The notes under the pieces are model-generated. The model was not told where the DNA came from. It was given only the letters and a program-made list of their open reading frames with translations, and made no database searches. Below are positions 10,321 to 21,480 of a stretch of 64,000 bases of DNA, piece by piece. Source of the stretch: Fratercula arctica (taxonomy: Eukaryota > Chordata > Aves > Charadriiformes > Alcidae); contig CANTUZ010000008.1 in NCBI GenBank assembly GCA_947846985.1, positions 42,178,817-42,242,816 on the forward strand, given 5' to 3'. How positions within the stretch are numbered: position 1 is the stretch's first letter; the number at the start of each line of letters is the position of its first letter. Position numbers and translations under genes: made by a program.

Positions 10321-13300
10321 TCTGCACCGCAGCGATTGCTGCCCGAATTAGCGCACCGCGAGTGGGAGAAACCGATCCGCAAACAGAATGGTACGCAGCT
10401 AATTTTGTTTAGCAAACTGAGATCTGATCCCTGCTCGTTCCCAGCCTCCGCGAGCTGACTCCGTGCCCGTGAAAAGCCTGGGGGATCTGATTCTGCCGGG
10501 GGCGGCCGTGTGCTGTAAGCTGGGAGTCGTTCCCCCCCTCCCCGGAGCCAGCGGAGCTCATGGGAACATGGGGATTTGTATCCCATTCGGGGAAAATGGA
10601 AATTTTCAAAACCAACATAAATCCTTTGCAGCTTTTTTCTCTCCTTTCGCCTGTTCCTTGGGGCAGGGGAGGGCTTTTGTGCCGGCGTGCCCCTGGTTGC
10701 TGCAAGTTTCTCCCTGGATTCCTCCATGCGGAGGATTTCTTTTGGTCTCCCGGAGTTCTGAGCTGCTCTTCCAGTCGCGCGTGTTCGGGCCCTCTCGTGC
10801 CCCACGTTTAAAACTGCTGCCAGCTCCCGCAGCCCCGCCGTCACCCGGGGCTCTGCTTTGGATCGGGAAGATCATATGAGAAAAATGTAAAATTATTAGA
10901 GTCTATAAATAGCGGCGATAACTTCTGTGGCACTTACATCGCCCTTGTGCCGCATAACACGCTGAAGCCACGGGCTGGGTTTGCTTCTAGTGCTGCTTCA
11001 CGTGTTGCTGTGGCACCTCGTTATAGCACGATATAACAAGCAGCTGCCACGTTGATAATTGCGGCGCAGGTGGGGGGGGTCTTTCTGGCGTTGCTGACAA
11101 CCGTAGTGATGCTTTACAGTGTCTGTGCCTCCGTCCAGATTCTCAGAAAGGAAACAAAATTGGGTCTGTGCCGAATATTTCTGGCTGCCCAACTCGAACC
11201 TTTAATAAAACAGCTTCTTAAGTAGCCTTTTATTAGCATTTACATTCTTGTAGTAACTAAAGATTGGGCACAGAAGGAGAATGTTTTTCTTCTTTTTTCC
11301 TTCTTGGGGTTTTTTTTATTTTTATTTTGGAATATTTACAAATAGATTCACACAGTGTTATTGGCCGCAAATTTTTTTGTGTTAATTTTATCCCAAGATC
11401 TTGAAGTTGTGAGAATCTCGGTCTTCGCATGAAGAATAAAAAGCATCTTTAGCTGCTCTGCGTGCAGAGAAAAGTTAAAACTCCTGTAGTTTGAGAAACA
11501 GGGGGGAAAAAAGTCCAGGAATTCGTTTCATAAGCCATGGTTTTCAGCTCATTTGTAAGATTTTTATGCAGGGGCTGGTTGACTTATGGTTGTGCAATGC
11601 CTGGCACATATTGCTGGTGACTTTGGAGATGGAAACATGGGTTTATTAAGACTTAATAGCTTTAGTCCAGTTGCTGCCATGACATGTGGTTAAGGCATTA
11701 AAATATATGGGTTATGCCTCATGCTACAGTAGAGCAATTACTGTGTAGGTGTCCTTCGATACTGGAAAATGATCTTACCAAACTTTTGCTCTGAACTTGA
11801 ATAATCTCGGCCTCTCTGAGGGCCCAAAGAAATGAGGGGGAAAAAAAAAAAAAGGCGTTGTGAAGAGCAGCTTTCTCCAAGTAAAGGCCGTATGAGGGTG
11901 CGTGATTTCTGTAGGTTCTGTCTGTCCCAGATGGATCCTGTCCACTTGGGCAGAAAGTTTCTGCTCCAAACACTGTCTCCCCCGGTCTAAGTGTCTAAAT
12001 TGTCCTAGGTTATGTGAGAATTGCTGTGATTTGTGGTTTTGGGTCTAGCCTGACTGTGTTTTGCGGTGGTGTGATAAAACGACATCAACTACTGGTACGT
12101 TCATGACATCAGTGTTTGTAAGAGCATCCTTTTTGGCTCACTGATGACTGGGCCCTTCCTCAGCGCGGGGGGAGCTTTGGCTTGGGTAGCCCCTGTCAAG
12201 GTTTAGATTTGTTTGTGCTGCCATCTGGGGCCAGTTTAAGGTTTTTATTGTTTGTCCTGAGCCCTGGTGATGCCAGTGTCTCCCCAGGGCATGGATGGCT
12301 CTTAAGCATCGCTGCTGCTGCAGGCTCTTGGAGGATGAGCGCTGGGGCAGAGCCAGGCGAGGAGGAGGAGGGATGCGCTCTTGGGAGAGTGCTGGTGTGA
12401 GCCAAAGCGCCAGGGCTTTTTGGGATCCCAGCTAACTCTTGCAGAACACACCTAAGAGCACCGAAGCTCATCTTATGTGTGTTTCTTAAACCAGTCGTTG
12501 ATGAAAGTCTCTGAGAACTCGTATGACCCTGAGCGTGCCCGTGTTTCTAGGAATATCTGGAATAAAACCACTGTTTATTTGGTGCCACAGGCTGAGGCAT
12601 ATTACAGCAGGTAAAACAAGGCTTTCCCTGGGACTCGACAGTATGAGGTGCTGGAAAAGCATCACTTCTCAGGTCACACAAGCCTGACGTGGAAATATTG
12701 GGAAGAGTGTATCTGGGCGCCACGTAATAGAGGGCCTTAGTGGCGCGCAGGGGAGGGACAGAGATAAACATTAGCAGCAGGTACCCAAGTACCAGGGGAG
12801 GGCGGAGAGAGGAGCAAGCACTACCTCAGATCCTCTCTGTGGCCTAAATATAGGTGTGACGGATGAAATACAGGCTTGAGGGCATTGGATTGGCTTTTCC
12901 ATAGGTCTCTGCAGGTGTACGGATGGCTCGGGGACTGATACCAGGTCTTCCCACCGACACGCATCCCAGGGAAGATGGCAGCTGCTGCCTTGGCCATAGT
13001 CTTTGTTTTTAACACTCTACTTCATTTCTTTCCCACCAAGTTTGGGTTTCCAACAATATGATTACTTATGGATTTGTAAGTCAGAAATAGCTCGGTAATT
13101 GCTGTATCGCTTTGCCCACAGTAGCAACAAGCATCTTAAATTTAATGCACCATCCACACAGAAAATTGATACTTGGCCAGAACTCGAGGACTCTGACAGC
13201 TAATCTTAAACAGCTTTTGGTTGACATGTAAAATAGAGACCTGTGGATGACGTTCACAGGAAAATTGATGGTCTTTAGGATTATTCCTTAAAAGAAAAAT

Positions 13301-13910
13301 ACTTCTTACGATTGGCTGAAAATACTTGAGGATGGTCAAGCTTATGTGGCAACCTCTCCTCAGAGGTCAGCGATGTGAAGGCCTGGGACATTAACCATGT
13401 GGATCACATGCAAAAAACCTGCATCATCTCATAATTCAAAGCCTGAATTTTGCCTGATCTTCGGAGTTTGTCTGATGAAACCGTACTCATGAGGTGCTGA
13501 CCAGCTTCCTAATAGTATATTTCTTTTAATGTGCTTTTACTTTGATTTTCCTCCCTAGAATACACCCTAAGCAGCAAGAATGCCCCAGAACAAGTCTTCG
13601 TCTGAAAATATTACAGTAAGGAACTTGCCAGTGTTTCTGATGAAGATACCTGGCATGTTTGTACAGATATGTGTGCGTACATATATAATGGATTTTGCTG
13701 TCGGTCACAATTTAAAGGGCTAGAAGTTTCAGCAGAGAAACTTGTGGCTCAGTTTGGGAAGGTGCCGCTCTACGCCGGGGTTACGTGATGCTCTTTTTTG
13801 GGATAATACACATTTCAGCATGTTTTGTCATGTATTTGGGTTTGAGTCAGTAGGTCACTTTGCTTCAGAACTACTCAATATCTATTTATTAAATACAGCG
13901 CTGGTGTTCA
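10321..13910. other. Intronic stretch, no gene seen
   Basis: Mixed-composition DNA. It holds a moderately GC-rich part (about 10320-10870), a T-rich run near 11290-11325 and an A run at 11839-11853. Open frames here are short and unlike known proteins. Confidence 0.45.
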
Positions 13911-13914
13911 ACAG

Positions 13915-14060
13915 AAAATGTAAGACCCAATTTCAAAATTAGGCCCACACAATTACGCAATCAGGTAATCGCGCGTGTAATTGCTTGCACAAACGGTCAG
14001 TTAGGTGTGTAACTGTCCATTTGCATGCAAAATTAACCAATTTCGCAAATTGGACTTTGA
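13915..14060. promoter_or_regulatory. Candidate enhancer with palindromic POU octamer
   Basis: ATTTGCATGCAAAAT at 14019-14033 joins two head-to-head octamer half motifs (ATTTGCAT and ATGCAAAT-like). Just upstream, CAATTAC at 13950-13956 and GTAATTG at 13977-13983 form inverted homeodomain-type sites. The block is low in repeats and ends in TTAACCAATTTCGCAAATTGG. This density of developmental transcription-factor words suggests a cis-regulatory element (inference). Confidence 0.4.
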
Positions 14061-14080
14061 ATATTCATGGTAGAAAACAC

Positions 14081-14774
14081 AGCTTTCTAGAGATGGCTGC
14101 GTTGCCACACCTTCCCCTTCCACTGGTGTCCTCCCTGTACGAGCCTCGTGCGTTTTGCCTTGGCTTCAATGTTTGTAAGAAGCTGCTGGAAGCGAAGGCA
14201 ACAAGTCTTCCCTCTGAAACTTCAGTATATATTGGTATGCTTCCAATTGGTAATAAATAAATGAGCGTCTGATGAGAAATACTCCCAAAATATAAGTAAT
14301 GCTGTCCTCCATGGTTGCGGAGTGCGATTCTCACACTACTCATACAATGGATTTTGATAGCGTGGCAGCTGAGGCTGGCAGTGCTGTCGGTGCCATGCGC
14401 ACGGGAGTAGGGCGGATAGTCCCTGTGCCGTGGGCTTATTAATTAAAAGCCAAAGACGGAAAGAAAAGGATGTGATGCTGAGGGGTGGTGTGACGCCTCC
14501 GCCCTTCTACGAGTTGGGGGGGAAAGCCAGAAGCAGCCCTGGGCTCTCCTGAGGTAGGTCCTGTCGCTTGGGTTTTGCTTTGGCTGTGGCATTGGGCTGC
14601 GGGTCCGCGGCAGCTGTTGAAAGGGCCGTGGAGGGGGGGGTGGGTGGTGATGTTACACCTGTGTGACACTGAAGAGCTGGTGACATACGTGCTGCCTCAT
14701 TCTTCCGGGATTTACTGTTTTGAAAACATGTAATGTGATACTTCTGCAATGGTAAAAGCAATTGTTTGGTTTTT
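14081..14774. other. Intronic stretch, no gene seen
   Basis: Mixed DNA including a G run at 14632-14640 and two short AT-rich patches. No coding or RNA gene is recognised. Confidence 0.45.
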
Positions 14775-14844
14775 ACATATATATATATACACACACACAC
14801 ACACATATATATATATTTTTATATATATATATACACACACACAC
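14775..14844. repeat. Compound AT/AC microsatellite
   Basis: Alternating blocks of (AT)n, (AC)n, (AT)n, a short T run, (AT)n and (AC)n fill 70 bases. Except for the short T run, it is almost wholly alternating purine-pyrimidine, so it has Z-DNA and cruciform potential and is likely length-polymorphic. The short Tyr/Ile/His/Thr-rich open frames over it are artefacts. Confidence 0.95.
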
Positions 14845-15079
14845 TTCACAGTTACTTTTTTTTGTTTTGTCTGGTGTGCTGCCAAAATATTTCTTTTCAA
14901 TGAAAGCATTCAAAGCCATAGCTGAAGAATCTGTAGAAATGGTGCCAGCCACCACTTCGCAGTTAGTACAAGCCCTCGCTCCTCCGGCACGGGCCCTGGG
15001 TGCTCGCGCGAGCGAGGTTTTTGGTCTCTGCGGCCGTTACCACTCTGCGTGTAAGGACAAGGGGAATTAATGTCATCTC

Positions 15080-15100
15080 AAAAAAAAAAAAAAAAAAAAA
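15080..15100 (+). repeat. A21 homopolymer
   Basis: Twenty-one consecutive A. The sequence just upstream does not look like a processed gene copy or SINE, so it is called a simple repeat only. Confidence 0.9.
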
Positions 15101-18100
15101 TCGGAAGACTTGTGTAACTGGCTCACGCGTGCAGGCCGTCGCCCTCGGAGATAGGCAGTGATGACTTGTTATCAAAACTTGGTGCTGCTTCCCGGGAGGG
15201 AGTGCGTGTTCGTGCCCTCGGGCGTCTCTCCAGGCTGGCATGAAGGCAATGCTGTCGTCCGAACCGTTCCTGCAGAGCGGGGGGGCCACTTTCCCATCCA
15301 AAGCATCATCCGACTACACCGTGCTGACCAGTGCAAATCTCTAGTGCGTGCGCCCGTTTTCAGGCTGGCTGCCGCAGTTTCTCACGCGCGGGAAGGCGGA
15401 TTTGACCGAAATCTTTTAGGATTTGTTGTCTGGGACCCCAGAGTTTTGAAACTCTGAATGGGAGAAGCTAGAGGCTAAGCAAAGCCTTCAGGCCTGACCT
15501 GGGGCAGCGGGGCGAGCGCAGGTGGGCATTATAAATTAAATATTTAATTTTTAAGTACTTCAGATGGAGTTTTTCTGTGCAGCTGCAGCAGCCGCTGCGC
15601 CCCTGTGCTTGCCTGTGGCGATGGGCGCCCATCGCTGCTGCGTGGGTGGGTTGAGAAGTAAAAGCAGTTTCTCGCGTGAACCTCCTTGCTAAAATCTAGC
15701 CTTTTGAGCCCCAACCCCCTGACCTTCTGTGGGAACCGGCTGTCTTGAGTGGTTTATCCGCAGATCAGATCTGCGCTCCGTGCGTCGTGTTGTCCGGGAC
15801 TGGATGGAGCTGCCCCGTTCTGGGTGCGCTTCTGCCCTGTGCGGGAGAGGGGTTATTCCACAGCCCTGCCTGGCCCCTCCACTCCCGCTGCTGCGGAGCT
15901 CCTTCCCAGCAAGGGATTTTCCACAAGGAGACGTTTTCCACGAGGAGACACCCGACGCACCCGTGGGGTGGATGCTTTCCCCGGAGGGCGAAGTGGCACC
16001 TTGGTTACAGGCTGGGTTGCCTTCCCCAAGCGATGGTAGGCTGAGCCCGGGAAGGATTAAGCAGGAGCGTATTAAGGTCACTTTTTATTCCCGAGCAAGA
16101 GGTTTATGTCCTCTGTGCATATTAATTTCACAGCCTGGGACACGGTAGAAAGGAGAGCAAATAAGAGTGCAAGCGTGTTGGGTAGCCTTGGCAGTTGAAC
16201 TGGAAGAGAGCGCTCGGACTGAAAAGCCGCCTTTATCTTCCACGCTGCGTTAGCACGACTGCTGCAAAAACGGGGAAACGGTCCAAGCCCAAAACTCCCA
16301 AATGACCAACGCTGTATTTTAATTTTGTTTATTCCTGTGTTGCTTTTAGTTTATTTCGGCTGGCGTTCATGGGAGGTTACAGGGAGGAAGAACAGGGGGT
16401 TGCAGGTTGCCGTACGCAAAATTTACGTCTTTCATGTCTTGCATGCATATAAGGCAGAGCTTGCAAAACTCTTCCTCACGCCTTCCCAGCGGCTTTGATG
16501 GGGGTTACACATCCACGGAGGGGGAAGGGGGTGGTGTCAGAAAAGCAGTTTGTAGTTGAGGTACAGACAAAACCACAGGTGAACGTTGCCCCTGGAATGG
16601 TGTTTGGAGGAGGCAGCCGGGGCAGTGTCGGAGCACGGGAGGCTTGTTGTGATCTGTCCTGGCACACTTTGGGAAACTAAAAATCCTTTGAGTTTCTGTG
16701 GGATGCACAGGCGGTCCTTCCAAATCCCAGTGCAGGCGATTATTGCATTTTCCTTATTCCTCTCTGTAGAGACCCACCAACCTCCTGCCTTTGGAGAGGA
16801 TGGGACCTTGGCAGGGGATTTGTGGGCAGGAGCTGGTTGCTTCTTGACAGTAGCTGTGGGTTTGGGTTGCTGGACCCCTCAGAGTGTTTAGACACTGCTG
16901 GAAAGGCTTTGGTGGCCATTGGTGACCACCAGTTTGCCTTTCTGCTGTTGGTACCCTGAGGACTGGAAAACACAGTCTTGAAGACTCGAAAGCTCTCCGA
17001 AGGCACGAGTTTCTGGTCTGTGTTCTCGGTTCAGGTTGACGTGATGGACGGCCTTTTGAGTAATGGTATAAATCAGTCAAGCGTTTTGGGATAGGAAAGG
17101 ATAAAAAAACGCACCGCCTAAATTATAGTACTAATTATGTTATCAGCAGAAATAGCTATCCTTGCTCCATAGCAACTGCTGTGCCGTGTTACAGGCAGTG
17201 CTGTGGGGAAGGGGTTAAGGTGTGTTGTCCAGGGATAACTGATGTGCGGGGGGACACGAGCCATGTATGGGTGCTGTGGGTGAGAGCCGGCCGTGGGACT
17301 GAGCAGCGCTGTGGGGTGTCAGGCTCGACCCCACGGTGTGGGGGGAGTGGAAGCCAGCCCCACCGGGAGCTTGCAAAAGCCTTTCTGCGTTCATCTTCGG
17401 GTCCCTCCGCCGCCTCCCGACTCACCGCTGCAGCTCCCACAGCCTTCGGTACAAATTCGCTTATGTCTTCGTCTGGCCGCACAATAAAATATTTAGAGGC
17501 GAATTAAAAGATCTTTTCATTAAGGCAGTTCTGGCTTACTGTTAGTGACCTAAAAATAGGCTGTGGGTACTCTTGATTTTTAGAGGCATTAGCCTACCTT
17601 TAAAAAAAACAAGGAAGGAATGTGGTATTTTATACACAGCTCTCAGTGCTGTATGAAAAAAAGCAGACTACAAAGCACAGCGCAGGAAAATTGATTTATC
17701 ATCAATTTATTGCTCAGAGCTCTAGGCAAACTCATCTCAAGACAGAACAGAGATCTATAAAATCTTTTCATCTGAAACTATGAATTAAATTGGGAGGAAC
17801 TGCTGATGAGAGACCAGAACCAACCCTTAAACCAGAGAGGTTTTTGGGAGCGGGCGTCCTGGTGCAGCAAGGGGAGTTGGGGTGATGCTGATTTACACCA
17901 CCTGAGGATGTGGAGCCTGAGTTCTTATTACCCTATTTTTTTCCTCACTGTGAATGTGGCTTATGCAGGAGGAAGCCCGCAGCACTCCTCCCACTGCCCC
18001 CCTTCCTTTCAGTGTAAATTTTCCTTTTTTTCTCGGCACGTCTTGTTAATCTTGCAGTTTCTTTTCCCGACGTGTACTCTCTTCTTCTATTGTGTCTGTG

Positions 18101-18863
18101 GCTTCTTAAACCCCCTAATAACAGGGTAACTTGCCTTTTTCAGCAGGAAGCCTCTGAAAACAAGCTGATGCATCTCAGTTGTCAGATCGCTATATAAATA
18201 AATAAAACCTGTTCATATATCCTCTTCAAAGAAGCGAGTGAAACAGTGCTAACGAAATCTTGCCCCCGCTTTTTTTTTTTTTTTTGGTGTGTGTTGGGGC
18301 GGGGGTGGGGGGGGGAAGCTGTGTTATGCCAGCGACCTGTAATAAATAGCACCGCAATGAGAAGCGACAGCCTCATTCACCTTGCATCCATGCAGAAATA
18401 ACTAAGCTCTCTTCCCATGCCTTGGGAAAAAAAATAAAAAAAATAAAAAGAAGAAAGAAGGGAATTAAAGCAAAGAATTGACCTTGGCTTGCAGTCGCTC
18501 CTCTACTCCCAGGGAAGAGTCTACCAGCAAGGGACTGAGGTTCCGCGGGCTGTTCTTGCAGGCGGTGTATCGCCTGTGCCGCTGCCGGCTGTTCAGCCCC
18601 CGGTGCATCGCGTACGGCCCGCGCCTTTCTCTCGCTGCCTGGAAGCGTAGTTAGCTGAACTCGTAGTTGGCAAAAGGCAGGGGTTTGGAAGGCTTAAATA
18701 TTTTAATGGGTGTTGGGGGGGAAAAAAAGTAAAAAGAGAGAAAGGTTTATACAGTAGCAAGGCACAATGTAGTCAGAGTGCTTCTCTGCAACCTGTTGTT
18801 CTTTTATGTCCTTGGTTTGTCACACTTCATAATGAAGTTAAGGTAATTTGGAGGCTTGCTTGT
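15101..18863. other. Intronic stretch, no gene seen
   Basis: Mixed DNA without recognisable coding content. It includes an 18-base perfect AT palindrome at 15533-15550, a T run at 18271-18285, a G-rich patch near 18297-18316 and an AT-rich section about 17490-17800 that could hold conserved elements. Confidence 0.45.
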
Positions 18864-18943
18864 AAATTAAAGTGGGTACCAAATTAAAGTGGGTACCAAA
18901 TTAAAGTGGGTACCAAATTAAAGTGGGTACCAAATTAAAGGGG
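18864..18943. repeat. 17-base tandem repeat, four full copies plus a partial
   Basis: The unit AAATTAAAGTGGGTACC occurs at 18864-18880, 18881-18897, 18898-18914 and 18915-18931 without a mismatch, followed by a partial copy that decays into AAATTAAAGGGGG. Perfect identity points to recent expansion by slippage or unequal exchange. Each full copy carries GGTACC. There are no spacers, so it is not CRISPR-like. Confidence 0.97.
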
Positions 18944-21220
18944 GAAAAATGTGAAAGGCCTTTGAGAGCTGGTGGAAGACAGACTGATGGAAATGTACTT
19001 TCATACATCTGTCTGTTTGCAAAACTTTCTGTTAAATTTGTGGAGCGTTTTCTTTTACCTTCTCATTGGGGTGTTTGATTTTTGAAGCTTGCAAGGAGCA
19101 TTGAGGGGGGAAAAAAAAGGTAACCAACACATAATAACCCTAGCAAAGTTTATATCGGCAGGTGCCTCCCCTTTCCCCTGTCCGGATTCTCTCCTCCCCT
19201 TCCTCTCTCTGCTGGGATAGCGAGAAAGTTTCTAGGGGTGGGAACGGGGATGCAGAAGGAGAAGCAGCACCGGCACCATTGCGCTCACGTTTCCCCTTCG
19301 CCCCCCGTGGACCAGGCGCACACAAGCCCCAGCTCTGCCAGCTCTGGGAGCCTGTGCCCCCCGGTGTGGGTCCCAATCTGGCCCCGTGATGACCTCTCGG
19401 GGTGTCACAGCCACCCCACATCTCCCCTTTTGGTAACCTTCATCGGGAGCTGCTAATCCCCCAGTAACAGCCCAGCACTTGCTGCGGTACCCAGGAGGTT
19501 GGGGTGACTGAACTCCTGCTTTGCGCTTCGCCTGGGAAAGGCGAATGGCAGCTGTCATACCGTTTTAGCATCAGGTTACTTCTGAGTGCTCTGCTGGTGT
19601 TACTTTTAGTGTGTGTGTCTGTGTGTCCCCGCCTGCCTGTTGTCGATGTGTGACCACACGGGTGCGTCTCGGAGACAAGGGGGAAAAGCTGTGGCCTGCG
19701 AAAATGTGGTTTCCCCTGGCAAGGTGAGGAGGGTGCAAGGATGCAGCAGGAAGAGAGCAACAGGGGAGAGGAAAAACCACACGCCATTTCTTAATTTATT
19801 TTTTTTTTTTTATGAGCCCTTCGAGGCAAGCTTTGCTTGCTGAACACCGTCATTGGCTGAGGTCATCCTGAAGTAAACGCAGTTATTGGTGCTGCCCCTT
19901 GCCGAGGAGGTGTGCCTGCCTGCCGTGGTGAGATTGCACTTGCTTTTGTCCCCCGGCAGCGCGCTGGGCAAGGCTCTGTGGGGTGCGAAAATGCAGGTTT
20001 TGCAGGAGGAAAGCCTGACTTACCACCCCGGGAAGGGCTTTGGTCCCTGTCAGCTTGTTAGAGGAAATTGATGCGTGCATCCCATCAGAAGCTGCATCCC
20101 TCTGAAGCGCATCCTTTTCACTTCACAGAGCCACCTCCCACAGAAGCACACAAAAACCTGTGGGGAGGATTTGCGTGCGCTGCCCGGGCTGGTCCTTTCC
20201 CACCGGCAGGGATCAGAGATGCTCCACAGGGAGCAGTCAGCGCCTTCCCAAACTTCAGCAGGGAGGGGAGCGGCACAGGGTGGTCTGGTGAAAAGCCGGA
20301 GAGCGGGATGCAGGGCACGCTGGCGGCACGGCTCGAGGGAGGCTTTGGGACAGAAATGCAGGGAGGAAAAGAGTGTATTTTTTTTTTTAAATGAAGTCTC
20401 AATATGAGACTAGTAGGACACTTAACCCTGTCTTCTTGTGCTTTCCCAAACCCAGGGGATGGGAAGATGCGCAGTAAAAGCAGCTCTTGCCCTGCTTCTG
20501 TTTCTTGGTGGGGTAAAATTTTCTTGCAGCAGTCTCTTTATTATAAATTTGTTTGATATTTGGTGCATAAGCAGTAAAAATGATGAAGCCATTTAGTATT
20601 CCTGGGGATGCCATGGGTCTTATGAAAGTATTTTACTACGGTTCAGTGTTAGTTAATGGATGCTTACAATAAACCGTTATCACTCAGGTTGCCTCTCATT
20701 TCTTTCTACTGGTGTTTTTCGTCTTTGACACGGAGTACCATGCTGTTGTAGTTCATATAACGCTTAAAACGTCATGGGGTGGTATTTCAGAGAGACAGAA
20801 GGATAAACACACACAAGTGCTACTGGAGCACCGCTGCCCGCTGGCCGTCCCGTCTCCGTGGCCAGGGTGGAGTTGGGGCAAGGAGATGGTCCTCGCTCTC
20901 CATCCTGCCTTGCGCCAGGAGGACGTTGCCCATGTTGTGCTGAAGATGGGTGTCCCTCTGTCCCCCGCTTGCCGGCAGGGTGCGGTGGGCAGCCCGTCTG
21001 GGTAGCGGGCTCTTCTCTCCTGCCGTGTTAGCCCTACACCGGGTTCAGCACCCCCGGGGTCAAGGCTGGCTTTGTTGAACTTGGACAAAGGCAAAGATTT
21101 GGAGCACTTGGATGGCTGCAACGCGCTCCGCAGCCATCCAGAATTTACTTTCTAAATAGAAGAGGTTCTTTATGTCCGCCTATTTATTTTTTCCCCCTTT
21201 TCTTCTATACAGCGTTTTTG
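18944..21220. other. Intronic stretch, no gene seen
   Basis: Mixed-GC DNA with a short GT-rich tract (19609-19626), T runs at 19799-19811 and 20379-20388, and no recognisable exon or repeat family. Confidence 0.45.
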
Positions 21221-21480
21221 GCAGGTCAAAACCCTTTTGTTATCTAACTACTCCTTCCAGCGTTTCATTGTTAAGTGTTTGTTAATTAGCACTTAACGAC
21301 TGGGTTATGATGGAACGAAGGGAGTCTTATCTGAAGGCAAAGTAATTGGCAAATGGATTCATTATGATCAGAGCAACTCTAATGAATGTTAAATTAATTC
21401 ATAATAATGTGACACTTAAACGTTAAGCATATTGTTACTAATTACAGGTGCACTTTTACCTTATCCGCTTTTAGTATTAT
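21221..21480. promoter_or_regulatory. AT-rich candidate enhancer with inverted repeat
   Basis: GTTAAGTG at 21270-21277 and its exact reverse complement CACTTAAC at 21290-21297 flank a TTAATTA core. More homeodomain-like words follow (TAATGAATG, TTAAATTAATTC, TACTAATTACAGG) with no simple repeats. It has the composition and site density of a conserved developmental enhancer; conservation itself cannot be seen here. Confidence 0.4.

Noticed and set aside
15080..15100. A21 and A24 (29384) runs as tails of processed pseudogenes
   Set aside because: The upstream sequence shows no spliced-mRNA-like frame, SINE or target duplication that I can recognise.
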